A stretch of DNA of 64,000 nucleotides from RPQJ01 sp963793005 (lineage in GTDB: Bacteria; Pseudomonadota; Gammaproteobacteria; Steroidobacterales; Steroidobacteraceae), in assembly GCA_963793005.1 (NCBI GenBank), contig CAWBYP010000004.1:186001-250000 (forward strand). Direction: 5' to 3'. The position numbers and the translations under genes were made by a program. This document shows positions 34,796 to 43,347 of the stretch, piece after piece (within the stretch, counting starts at the first letter, position 1; the number at the start of each line of letters is the position of its first letter). The notes beneath the pieces were generated by a model, which was given only the letters and a program-made list of their open reading frames with translations, did not search any database and was not told the DNA's origin.

Positions 34796-36193
34796 ATGCA
34801 CTCGCACCAGATCAGGTTCGACGCCGACCTCATCCGACGCTACGACAGGTCGGGGCCACGCTATACGTCTTACCCGACGGCCGTGCAGTTTTCGGACAGC
34901 TTCGGCCTTGCCGAATACCAGGCCGCGGCGATTGCCAGCAACCAGGACCCGATCCCGCGTCCGCTGTCGCTGTACGTCCACATCCCGTTCTGCTCCAGCC
35001 CCTGCTTCTATTGCGGCTGCACGAAGATCATCACGCGCAACCACGAGAAAGCCGAGGCCTACCTGTTACGCCTGCATCGCGAGATAGAACTGCAGGGCCA
35101 GCTCTACGACCGTGACCGTGAGGTCGAGCAACTGCATTTCGGCGGCGGCACGCCGACTTTCCTCACCTCGCTGGAGATCGAGCGGCTGGTCGAGAAGCTG
35201 GGCAGCCACTTCAAGTTGTCGCAGGACCCGGGGCGCGAGTACTCGATCGAACTTGACCCGCGCACGATAACGCGCGACACGCTGCGCGACCTCGCGCGCA
35301 TCGGCTTCAATCGCTGCAGTCTTGGCATCCAGGACTTCGACCCGCTGGTGCAGGAGGCGGTGAACCGGATCCAGTCGGTGCCGGACACGCTGCGGCTGAT
35401 TCGCGATGCCCGCGAATTCGGCTTCGGCTCGGTGAGCGTCGACCTGATCTACGGGCTGCCGAAGCAGAACCTGGAAGGCTTCGCGAAGACCATCGACACC
35501 GTGCTGTCGGCGAAGCCCGACCGCTTCGCGGTGTACGCGTACGCCCACCTGCCGCAGATGTTCAAGGCACAGCGCCAGCTGAACGCCGAGTTCCTGCCCA
35601 CGCCGGAGACGCGCCTTGCGCTGCTCGGGCTCACGATCGAGAAGCTGTCGAACGCGGGCTATGTCTACATCGGCATGGACCACTTCGCGCTGCCGCAGGA
35701 CGAGCTGGTGCTCGCGCAGGAAGCAGGCACCATGTACCGCAATTTCCAGGGCTACTCGACGCGCGGCTACTGCGACCTGGTGGGGCTCGGCGTGAGCTCG
35801 ATCGGCAAGGTCGGCGACAACTACATCCAGAACCAGAAGACGCTGCCGGAATACTATGGCGCGCTCGACCGCGGCGTCCTGCCGGTGCATCGCGGCTATA
35901 CGATGACGCGCGATGACATCATCCGTCGCGACGTGATCCAGCAGATCATGTGCTACGGCGTACTCGACTACGACGCGACCGGCGCGCGCAATGGCATCGA
36001 CTTCCGGACCTACTTCGCCAGCGAAATCGCCGCACTGGCACCGATGGTGGCCGATGGCCTGGCCGAGTTCGCCGATCCCGGGCTCAGGGTACTGCCGGCC
36101 GGACGCCTGCTGCTGCGGCACCTCGCGATGGCCTTCGACGCCTACCTGCCGGCCGCGCAGGCATCGCAGCAGCGATTCTCGAAGGCGATCTAA
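34796..36193 (+). CDS. hemN: Oxygen-independent coproporphyrinogen III dehydrogenase
   Basis: HemN is the radical-SAM enzyme that makes protoporphyrinogen IX without oxygen. The 465-residue protein has the HemN YVHIPFC block followed by SSPCFYCGC, giving CxxxCxxC, and LHFGGGTPTFLT, SLGIQDFDPLVQEAVNRIQ and YVYIGMDHFALP. The length and the N-terminal YDRSGPRYTSYPTAVQFSD arm fit true HemN and not the shorter HemW. An FNR box lies upstream. In a denitrifier it supplies haem for the NirS and NOR enzymes encoded next to it when oxygen is absent. Confidence 0.95.
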   Translation: MHSHQIRFDADLIRRYDRSGPRYTSYPTAVQFSDSFGLAEYQAAAIASNQDPIPRPLSLYVHIPFCSSPCFYCGCTKIITRNHEKAEAYLLRLHREIELQGQLYDRDREVEQLHFGGGTPTFLTSLEIERLVEKLGSHFKLSQDPGREYSIELDPRTITRDTLRDLARIGFNRCSLGIQDFDPLVQEAVNRIQSVPDTLRLIRDAREFGFGSVSVDLIYGLPKQNLEGFAKTIDTVLSAKPDRFAVYAYAHLPQMFKAQRQLNAEFLPTPETRLALLGLTIEKLSNAGYVYIGMDHFALPQDELVLAQEAGTMYRNFQGYSTRGYCDLVGLGVSSIGKVGDNYIQNQKTLPEYYGALDRGVLPVHRGYTMTRDDIIRRDVIQQIMCYGVLDYDATGARNGIDFRTYFASEIAALAPMVADGLAEFADPGLRVLPAGRLLLRHLAMAFDAYLPAAQASQQRFSKAI

Positions 36194-36206
36194 CCGCCCC
36201 TCCTGC

Positions 36207-36220
36207 TTGATCTCCGTCAA
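36207..36220. promoter_or_regulatory. FNR/Dnr box upstream of norB
   Basis: TTGATCTCCGTCAA matches the FNR/Dnr palindrome with one half perfect (TTGAT) and the other GTCAA. It ends 74 bp before the GTG start of the NO reductase. Confidence 0.85.
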
Positions 36221-36294
36221 GGCGGCGTCGTCACGCCGCGGCCACCATTGCGCCCATTCCGCGGCGCAATCGCGGGTTGTCATTGGAGACCAAG

Positions 36295-38586
36295 GTGAAC
36301 GATACAAACCGACTGTGGAAAGTGCTCGCGACGCTGCTGGTGGTGTCGTTCGGCATCCTGCTCTACTTCGGCCGCGAGATTTACCTCGCGGCTCCCCCCA
36401 TGCCCTCCGCGGTGGTGGCCGCGACAGGCCAGACGATCTACACACGTGACGATATCGAGACCGGCCGCCAGGTCTGGCAATCGATCGGCGGCCAGCAGCT
36501 GGGCTCGGTCTGGGGCCACGGCAGCTATGTCGCACCGGACTGGTCCGCGGACTGGCTGCACCGCGAGGCGACGGCGATCCTCGACACATGGGCCTTGCGC
36601 GAGACCGGCAGGCGATACGCCGAGCTGGATCCTCCGCAACAGGCCTCACTGCGTGCGAGGCTGGCGGCCGAAATGCGCGGCAACACTTACGATCCCGCGA
36701 CTGGCGTGATCACGATCTCGGCGGATCGCACCGCTGCAATAGCGGCAGTCGCAGACCACTACACGCGGTTGTTCAGCGACGACGCCAGCCTCGCCACCCT
36801 GCGTTCGCAGTACGCGATCCGCGAGAACCCGATTCCGGACGCAACGCATCGCCAGGCGATGACTGCGTTCTTCTTCTGGACGGCATGGTCGACGGTGACG
36901 AACCGCCCCAACCAGGACATCAGCTACACCAGCAACTGGCCGTCCGAGCCGCTGGTGGGCAACGTCCCGACGACGCCGACCTACCTGTGGACCTTCATCA
37001 GCATCCTCGGCCTGCTGGCCGGCGTGGGCGCACTCACCTGGTACTACGTCGCGACGCACGGCAAGGAGCCCGCGCCCGAGATCCCCGACAGCGACCCGCT
37101 CGGCAGCCTGAAGCCAACGCCCTCGATGAAGGCGACCGCCAAGTATTTCTGGGTGGTAACCGCGCTCTTCCTGGTGCAGGTCATCCTCGGCGGTATCACC
37201 GCGCATTACGCGGTCGAAGGCCAGGGATTCTATGGATTCCAGCTCGCCAACTGGCTGCCCTATACGGTCACGCGCACCTGGCACCTTCAGATCGCAGTGT
37301 TGTGGATCGCCACCGCGTGGCTGGCCACAGGACTCTACATCGCGCCTGCGATCTCCGGGCACGAGCCGAAATTCCAGCGACTGGGCGTCAACTTCCTGTT
37401 CACCTGCCTGCTGGTGATCGTGGTCGGCGGACTCGGCGGGCAATGGTTCGCCGTGATGCAGAAAATGGGGCTCGGCGCCAACTTCTGGTTCGGCCACCAG
37501 GGCTGGGAATACGTCGACCTGGGCCGCTTCTGGCAGGCGTTCCTGTTCATCGGCCTGATGCTGTGGCTGCTGCTGGTCGGCCGCGCCTTGTGGCCGGCAC
37601 TGAAGGCGCGTGACGACAGCCGCTCGATCACGCTGCTGGTGTTCCTCTCGACAGTGGCGATCGGCCTCTTCTACGGTGCCGGCCTGATGTGGGGTCGCAA
37701 CACCCACCTGTCGATGGTCGAGTACTGGCGCTGGTGGGTCGTGCACCTGTGGGTCGAGGGATTCTTCGAGGTGTTCGCCACCGCAGTCATCGCCTTCCTG
37801 TTCACCAAGCTTGGGCTGGTGCGCGTGAAGACGGCGACCAACGCCGTGCTGTTCGCCACGGTCGTGTTCCTCACCGGCGGCGTGCTCGGCACGTTCCACC
37901 ACCTGTACTGGGCCGGGACGCCAACCGGCGTGCTCGCCGTCGGTTCGGTGTTCTCCGCACTCGAGGTAGTGCCGCTGGTACTGGTCGGATTCGAGGCCTA
38001 CGAGAACTACAAGCACAGCTACGCCAAGCCATGGGTCGCCGCCTATCGATGGCCGATCCTGTTCTTCGTCGCCGTGGCGTTCTGGAACCTGGTCGGTGCG
38101 GGGCTGTTCGGATTCCTGATCAACCCGCCGCTCGCGCTCTACTACATGCAGGGCCTCAACACGACGCCACTGCATGGCCACACCGCGCTTTTCGGCGTTT
38201 ACGGGATGCTGGGCATCGGGCTGATGCTCTTCTGCCTGCGCGGCCTCGGCAATCTCGCGCAGTGGGACGAGCGGCTGCTCAAGTGGTCGTTCTGGTCGCT
38301 GAACCTCGGCCTTGCCGCCATGGCGTTGATGTCGCTGCTGCCCTACGGGCTGATGCAGGTTTACGCAGCCGTGTCGGAGGGGTTCTGGTACGCGCGCTCG
38401 GCAGAGTTCCTGCAGCAGCCGCTGATGCAGACACTGGTCTGGCTGCGCATGCCGGGTGACGTGCTGTTCAGCGTCGGAGTCCTGCTGCTGGTGGTATTCG
38501 TCGCCAAGCTCTGGCTTGGCCGTGGCCAGCGGCAGGAAGCCGTGGCCATGTCGACCACACAGCCGGCCGCCCGCACGGCAAACTAG
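36295..38586 (+). CDS. norZ: Quinol-dependent nitric oxide reductase (qNOR)
   Basis: qNOR reduces two NO to N2O at the inner membrane using quinol. The 763-residue single-chain form has an N-terminal periplasmic domain like NorC but without a haem c motif (after the first helix: GRQVWQSIGGQQLGSVWGHG), then about 13 helices. The haem-ligand regions are visible: RTWHLQIAVLWIATAWLATG, VVHLWVEGFFEVFATA (His plus Glu), and TFHHLYWAGTP for the Fe-B site. The start is the GTG preceded by GGAG; a TTG 18 bp upstream would add six residues. It lies between hemN and nnrS with its own FNR box and a terminator after it. Confidence 0.95.
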   Translation: MNDTNRLWKVLATLLVVSFGILLYFGREIYLAAPPMPSAVVAATGQTIYTRDDIETGRQVWQSIGGQQLGSVWGHGSYVAPDWSADWLHREATAILDTWALRETGRRYAELDPPQQASLRARLAAEMRGNTYDPATGVITISADRTAAIAAVADHYTRLFSDDASLATLRSQYAIRENPIPDATHRQAMTAFFFWTAWSTVTNRPNQDISYTSNWPSEPLVGNVPTTPTYLWTFISILGLLAGVGALTWYYVATHGKEPAPEIPDSDPLGSLKPTPSMKATAKYFWVVTALFLVQVILGGITAHYAVEGQGFYGFQLANWLPYTVTRTWHLQIAVLWIATAWLATGLYIAPAISGHEPKFQRLGVNFLFTCLLVIVVGGLGGQWFAVMQKMGLGANFWFGHQGWEYVDLGRFWQAFLFIGLMLWLLLVGRALWPALKARDDSRSITLLVFLSTVAIGLFYGAGLMWGRNTHLSMVEYWRWWVVHLWVEGFFEVFATAVIAFLFTKLGLVRVKTATNAVLFATVVFLTGGVLGTFHHLYWAGTPTGVLAVGSVFSALEVVPLVLVGFEAYENYKHSYAKPWVAAYRWPILFFVAVAFWNLVGAGLFGFLINPPLALYYMQGLNTTPLHGHTALFGVYGMLGIGLMLFCLRGLGNLAQWDERLLKWSFWSLNLGLAAMALMSLLPYGLMQVYAAVSEGFWYARSAEFLQQPLMQTLVWLRMPGDVLFSVGVLLLVVFVAKLWLGRGQRQEAVAMSTTQPAARTAN

Positions 38587-38599
38587 GCTCGACTGCACG

Positions 38600-38630
38600 G
38601 GGCGGGCCCTGCCGGGCCCGCCCTCTTTCA
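38600..38630 (+). terminator. Rho-independent terminator after norZ
   Basis: A perfect 10-bp inverted repeat GGGCGGGCCC/GGGCCCGCCC with a four-base loop is followed by TCTTTCATTT. It lies between norZ and nnrS, so the genes downstream may be partly or separately transcribed. Confidence 0.8.
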
Positions 38631-38645
38631 TTTACAGGCAGCAGG

Positions 38646-39863
38646 ATGAATCGCTGGCAGACCCTCACGCTCGCACCGCACCGCCTGCACTTCTTCTGCG
38701 GCATGGCGAGCCTGCTGCTCGCGAGTGGCTGGTGGGCCATGCACCTGGTCGCGCGCTACGCGGGGAAGCCCATCTGGGCCCTCGACCTCCAGGTAGCGCC
38801 AATCTGGGCGCACAGCTTCCTGATGCTGTTCGTGGTCCTGCCGACCTTCATGTTCGGTTTCCTGTTCACGACGTTTCCGCGCTGGATGAACGGACCCGCG
38901 GTCCCGCGGACTTCTTACGTCGCGACCGCATTGCTGCTCTTCCTGGCGACGATTGCCTGGCTGGCCGGCGCGCATGTGGGCCGGCCATTGCTGCTGCTGG
39001 CCACCGCGCTTTCCACCGCTGGCCTCGCCACCGGCCTGCTTGCGCTGCTGCGCGTACTGGTCGATGCGCAGCAGGTCGTGTCGCACGCGGTCGTCGCGAG
39101 CGTCGCGGTCTCGGTTGGTACCGTGTCGGTCGCGGGTTTCGGCTATGGGCTGGCCGAGGCCAATGACTTCGCGCTGCATTTCGCCGTGCGCGCGGCGCTG
39201 TGGGGATTCCTGCTTCCGGTGTTCTTCGCGGTCTGCCACCGCATGGTCCCGTTCTTCTCCCAGAACGCGGTTCCTGGCTACGTGGCGTGGCGGCCGCTCT
39301 GGATGCTGCTCGCAGTCGTGGCACTTGCGTACGCGCGGCTGCTGCTGGGAACCGCAGGGGCGCTCGACTGGCTGCCTCTTGCCGACGTAGCGCTGGCCTT
39401 GCTCACGGCGACCTGCGCGATCCGCTGGACGTCACTCGGCGCCCGTGGCAACCCGCTGCTGTGGACGCTCTATGCGGGTGTTGCCTGGCTTCCGGTGGCC
39501 ATGGCCCTGCAGGCCACGCGCGACGCTGGCTTCGTGCTGACGGGAACATGGCTGCTCGGGCGCGCCCCCATCCATGCGCTCGGCATCGGCTTCTTTGGCA
39601 GCATGCTGGTGGCCATGGTCACCCGCGTGACGATGGGGCATTCGGGGCAACCGCTGGCAATGAACCGCGCAACGCTGGCCTGCTTCGTGGGCGTGCAGGC
39701 GGCGGCAGTCATGCGGGTGTCCAGCGAAGTCGTGGCCGCGCCCGATGCCGTCCGCGATCTCCTGCTCGGCAGCATGCTCGCGTGGCTTGCCGCATTCGGA
39801 ATCTGGTCGGCACGTAGCTTCGATATCTACCTGTCACCCCGCTCCGACGGCAAGCCCGGGTGA
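38646..39863 (+). CDS. nnrS: NnrS family membrane protein
   Basis: The 405-residue protein is a polytopic membrane protein with about 12 helices. It begins APHRLHFFCGMASLLLASGWW with the family's early His, and has FMFGFLFTTFPRWM near 80, VFFAVCHRMVPFFS and GIGFFGSMLVAMVTRVTMGHSG. NnrS proteins are haem- and copper-containing, are induced by NO, and ease NO stress; their exact role is uncertain. It sits in the denitrification cluster and its stop overlaps the next gene (GTGA). Confidence 0.92.
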   Translation: MNRWQTLTLAPHRLHFFCGMASLLLASGWWAMHLVARYAGKPIWALDLQVAPIWAHSFLMLFVVLPTFMFGFLFTTFPRWMNGPAVPRTSYVATALLLFLATIAWLAGAHVGRPLLLLATALSTAGLATGLLALLRVLVDAQQVVSHAVVASVAVSVGTVSVAGFGYGLAEANDFALHFAVRAALWGFLLPVFFAVCHRMVPFFSQNAVPGYVAWRPLWMLLAVVALAYARLLLGTAGALDWLPLADVALALLTATCAIRWTSLGARGNPLLWTLYAGVAWLPVAMALQATRDAGFVLTGTWLLGRAPIHALGIGFFGSMLVAMVTRVTMGHSGQPLAMNRATLACFVGVQAAAVMRVSSEVVAAPDAVRDLLLGSMLAWLAAFGIWSARSFDIYLSPRSDGKPG

Positions 39864-40249
39864 CGGCCTACTATTTCGCCCTGCGACAGGTGCACATCGC
39901 CTGCGCAATGCTGACGATCACGCTGTTCACGTTTCGCGGTCTGCTGATGCTGTCGGGTTCGCAGCTGCACCGGAACATGATCCTGCGCGTCGTGCCGGTC
40001 GCCGTGGACACCGTGCTGCTGACCACGGCGCTGATGCTCACGACCGTCATCCGGCAGTATCCGTTCGCGACCGGCTGGCTGACGACGAAGGTGGCGTTGC
40101 TGGTCGCCTATGTCGCGCTTGGAAGCATCGCCCTCAGGCCCGGCCGGACCAGGGGCGTGCGGATGGCCGCGTTCATTGCTGCACTGGCAGCTGTCGCTTT
40201 CCTCGTGACGGTCGCAAGGACTCATTCGCCGCTCGGTGTCTTCTCGTGA
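39860..40249 (+). CDS. SirB2-family membrane protein
   Basis: The 129-residue protein has four hydrophobic helices and the SirB2 family pattern: YFALRQVHIACAMLTITLFTFRGLLML at the N-terminus, a later LRVVPVAVDTVLLTTALML and WLTTKVALLVAYVALG. SirB2-like proteins often accompany NO-related genes but their function is unknown. A GTG start overlaps the nnrS stop, so translation is coupled. Confidence 0.82.
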   Translation: MTAYYFALRQVHIACAMLTITLFTFRGLLMLSGSQLHRNMILRVVPVAVDTVLLTTALMLTTVIRQYPFATGWLTTKVALLVAYVALGSIALRPGRTRGVRMAAFIAALAAVAFLVTVARTHSPLGVFS

Positions 40250-40267
40250 CCGGCTCGGGCTGCTACC

Positions 40268-40972
40268 GTGCCGCCCATGTTCACGGGACCACAGCAGATT
40301 GCCGGCATCCGCGCCCACCACCTGTTCGCAGGGCTTTCACCGCCGCAGATGCAACGGATGATCGCCACCAGCCACGTCGACGAATACGAATCCGGCCAGC
40401 TTCTGTTCGACCGCGGACAGCCTGCGCAGCACTTCTACATCGTGCTTTCGGGTCAGGTGAACCTGGTCCTGTATTCCAAGTCGGGCGAGGAAAAGATCGT
40501 GGACATCCTGGCCGACGGCCAGAGCTTTGCCGAGGCGGTAATGTTCATGGAGGGCTCCGTCTACCCGGTTTCGGCGGTCTCTGCGGCCAGGTCGCAAGTC
40601 GCGCGCTTCGCCAATCGCGAGTACGTTGCGATCCTGCGCGAGAGCCCGGACACCTGCCTGCGCATGCTCGGCCACCTGAGCCAGCGACTGCACATGCGCA
40701 TCAGGGAAATCGAGTACCTGACGCTGGAGAGCGCCACCCACCGACTCGTCAGGCTGATCGAGGGCCGCCTGCCACCGGGCCAGGACGGACCCACCGAGTT
40801 GACGCTGGCCGAATCACGCCAGGAACTCGCCTCGCGCCTGTCGATGAAGCCCGAGACGCTGTCCAGGATCCTCAGGCACCTGTCGGACGGCGGCACGATC
40901 GTCGTCAAGGGCCGCACGCTGCATGTCCCCGACCGGGCCACGTTGCTCGCAGTGCTCGACAAGCCGGTCTAG
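40268..40972 (+). CDS. dnr: Crp/Fnr family regulator, Dnr-type
   Basis: The 234-residue protein has an N-terminal cyclic-nucleotide-like beta-roll (GQLLFDRGQPAQHFYIVLSG) and a C-terminal winged HTH: ESRQELASRLSMKPETLSRIL near residue 180 with the E-SR recognition pattern that reads TTGAT half-sites. The cysteine cluster of FNR is missing, so it is probably a haem/NO sensor such as Dnr/NnrR. It lies just upstream of nirS, and FNR/Dnr boxes precede hemN, norZ and nirS. The start is GTG at 40268, or ATG at 40277. Confidence 0.88.
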   Translation: MPPMFTGPQQIAGIRAHHLFAGLSPPQMQRMIATSHVDEYESGQLLFDRGQPAQHFYIVLSGQVNLVLYSKSGEEKIVDILADGQSFAEAVMFMEGSVYPVSAVSAARSQVARFANREYVAILRESPDTCLRMLGHLSQRLHMRIREIEYLTLESATHRLVRLIEGRLPPGQDGPTELTLAESRQELASRLSMKPETLSRILRHLSDGGTIVVKGRTLHVPDRATLLAVLDKPV

Positions 40973-40993
40973 GGCCCTTTCCAGATCCCGCAG

Positions 40994-41007
40994 TTGACTG
41001 AGATCAA
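40994..41007. promoter_or_regulatory. FNR/Dnr box upstream of nirS
   Basis: TTGACTGAGATCAA has one half TTGAC and the other a perfect ATCAA. It lies 91 bp before the nirS ATG and 22 bp after the dnr stop. Confidence 0.85.
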
Positions 41008-41098
41008 GGCGGATACCGCGACTCCCGCCTAAGGTGATTCCCCGGGGTGGGCGCACGCTGCTGCGCCAGCCACGGCCCCGCAGAAAATGGGAGTCACC

Positions 41099-43258
41099 AT
41101 GACGTCGAAGCTGAATTTCCGCATTCGGAACGCACTGTCGCTCGGTGCGGTGGGCACCCTCGCCCTCGCCGCGACAGCCTTTGCCCAGCAGCCCGCAGCC
41201 AGCGCCACCGCGCCACAGGTGCACCAGGCGGAGGTCGCAGGTGCTTCCTCGGTTGCACAACAGGTCGCGCAGGGAAAGGCCGTGTACGACACCGTCTGCC
41301 TGGCCTGTCACCAGGCCGATGGCAAGGGGCTGCCGGGCGCGTTCCCGCCCCTCGCCGGCTCGGACTACATGCTCGGCGACAAGGAGCGCGCGGTTGGAGT
41401 GATCGTCAACGGACTGCAGGGCGAGGTGGTCGTCAATGGCACGACCTTCAATTCCGTGATGCCGGCGATGGTGCAGCTCTCCGACCAGGAAATAGCCGAC
41501 GCGCTCACGTTCGCGATGAACTCGTGGGGAAACGCCGGCGGCTCGGTCTCCGTCTCGCAGGTAGCGGCAGTGCGCGCCAAGGCGGCCGCGACGCCGAAGC
41601 AGGCTGATTCGCCGACACAGCACCCGACGACGGTCGCGGAACTGAAGTACCAGGGAGCGCCGTCACCGGTCGGTGCCGAGGGTGCGCAGATCCTGATGAC
41701 GCCCGGTGCGCCGACGATGTCGGAAGCCGAATTCAAGGAAGCCCAGCAGATCTACTTCGAGCGCTGCGCGGGTTGCCACGGCGTACTGCGCAAAGGCGCC
41801 ACCGGCAAGCCGCTGACGCCGGACATCACCCAGAAGAAGGGCACCGAGTACCTGAAGGTCTTCATCAACCAGGGTTCGCCGGCCGGCATGCCGAGCTGGG
41901 GCAAATCCGGTGAGCTCACGCCTGCGCAGGTCGACCTGATGGCGCGCTACGTGCAGAACGAACCGCCGCTGCCGCCGGAGTTCGGCATGAAGGAGATCAA
42001 GGCCACGTGGAACGTCATCGTGCCGGTCTCCGAGCGGCCGACGAGCAAGCAGAACAAGTTCAACATCGACAACATCTTCGTGGTGACGCTGCGCGACAGC
42101 GGCCAGATCGCGCTGATCGACGGCGACACCAAGCAGATCATCACGGTCATCAAGACCGGCTACGCGGTGCACATCTCGCGGATGTCGAGTTCCGGCCGCT
42201 ACGTCTACACCATCGGCCGCGACGGCAAGATCGACCTGATCGACCTCTTCATGGCGACGCCGGCCAGGGTGGCCGAGATCAAGGTCGGGCTCGAGGCGCG
42301 CTCGGTCGAGACGTCCAAGTACAAGGGCTACGAGGACAAGTACGCGATCGCTGGCGCCTACTGGCCGCCTCAGTACACGATCATGGACGGCTCGACGCTG
42401 GAGCCGCTGAAGATCGTCTCGACCCGCGGCATGACCGTCGACACGCAGGAGTACCACCCGGAGCCGCGCGTGGCCGCGATCGTCGCCTCGCACGAGCATC
42501 CGGAGTTCATCGTCAACGTCAAGGAAACCGGGCAGATCCTGCTGGTGAACTACGAGGACATCAACAACCTCAAGACCACCACGATCGGCGCGGCCCGCTT
42601 CCTGCACGACGGCGGCTGGGACGTGACCAAGCGCTACTTCCTCACCGCGGCGAACCAGTCCAACAAGGTCGCGGTGATCGACTCCAAGGAGCAGAAGCTG
42701 ACGGCGCTCGTTGACGTCGACAAGATCCCCCACCCGGGCCGCGGCGCCAACTTCACCGACGTGCAGTACGGACCGGTATGGGTGACGAGCGCGCTCGGCA
42801 ACGAGAAGATCACGCTGATCGGCACCGACCCGGTCGGCCACAAGGACAACGCCTGGAAGGCCGTCCGGGTGCTGATCGGCCAGGGCGGCGGATCGTTGTT
42901 CGTGAAGTCGCACCCGACGTCGCATCACCTGTACGTGGACACACCGCTGAACCCGGACCCGAAGATCGCCCAGAGCGTGGCGGTGTTTGACACGAACGAC
43001 CTCGATGCCGGCTACCAGGTGCTGCCGATCGCCGAATGGGCAAACCTCGGCGAAGGTCCGAAGCGCGTCGTGCAGCCCGAGTTCAACAAGGCGGGCGACG
43101 AAGTGTGGTTCTCAGTGTGGAACGGCAAGGACCAGCGCTCGGCCATAGTCGTCGTCGACGACAAGACCCTGAAGCTCAAGGCCGTCATCGACGATCCGCG
43201 AATCGTGACGCCCACCGGAAAGTTCAACGTGCATAACACGATGGACGACGTTTACTGA
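41099..43258 (+). CDS. nirS: Cytochrome cd1 nitrite reductase with an extra N-terminal cytochrome c domain
   Basis: The 719-residue periplasmic enzyme reduces nitrite to NO. A signal peptide (NALSLGAVGTLALAATAFA) leads to a first c-type domain with CLACH at 67-71 and a Met loop SVMPAM at 119-124. A linker precedes the second c-type domain with CAGCH at 223-227, then a d1 eight-bladed propeller from about 290, with the proximal His of the d1 haem in GYAVHISR (His358) and later HEHPEF and FLHDGGW histidines. Normal NirS has only one c domain and about 570 residues, so the first domain is additional. GGGAG precedes the ATG at 41099. A Dnr box lies upstream. Confidence 0.95.
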   Translation: MTSKLNFRIRNALSLGAVGTLALAATAFAQQPAASATAPQVHQAEVAGASSVAQQVAQGKAVYDTVCLACHQADGKGLPGAFPPLAGSDYMLGDKERAVGVIVNGLQGEVVVNGTTFNSVMPAMVQLSDQEIADALTFAMNSWGNAGGSVSVSQVAAVRAKAAATPKQADSPTQHPTTVAELKYQGAPSPVGAEGAQILMTPGAPTMSEAEFKEAQQIYFERCAGCHGVLRKGATGKPLTPDITQKKGTEYLKVFINQGSPAGMPSWGKSGELTPAQVDLMARYVQNEPPLPPEFGMKEIKATWNVIVPVSERPTSKQNKFNIDNIFVVTLRDSGQIALIDGDTKQIITVIKTGYAVHISRMSSSGRYVYTIGRDGKIDLIDLFMATPARVAEIKVGLEARSVETSKYKGYEDKYAIAGAYWPPQYTIMDGSTLEPLKIVSTRGMTVDTQEYHPEPRVAAIVASHEHPEFIVNVKETGQILLVNYEDINNLKTTTIGAARFLHDGGWDVTKRYFLTAANQSNKVAVIDSKEQKLTALVDVDKIPHPGRGANFTDVQYGPVWVTSALGNEKITLIGTDPVGHKDNAWKAVRVLIGQGGGSLFVKSHPTSHHLYVDTPLNPDPKIAQSVAVFDTNDLDAGYQVLPIAEWANLGEGPKRVVQPEFNKAGDEVWFSVWNGKDQRSAIVVVDDKTLKLKAVIDDPRIVTPTGKFNVHNTMDDVY

Positions 43259-43296
43259 TCTTCTCCCAGAGCGGGCCTGTAACCGGCTCCGTGCAG

Positions 43297-43330
43297 GCCC
43301 CGCCCCGCAAGAGGCGGGGCTTTTCTTCTA
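43297..43330 (+). terminator. Rho-independent terminator after nirS
   Basis: An 8-bp stem GCCCCGCC/GGCGGGGC with an 8-base loop is followed by TTTTCTTCT. It lies between convergent nirS and the TonB receptor gene. Confidence 0.82.
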
Positions 43331-43347
43331 CGCAGCCGAAAAGGGCA

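Noticed and set aside
36646..38631. Long open frame opposite the NO reductase gene
   Set aside because: It is the antisense shadow of a GC-rich gene. It has biased, low-complexity His/Gln/Arg composition and no domain.
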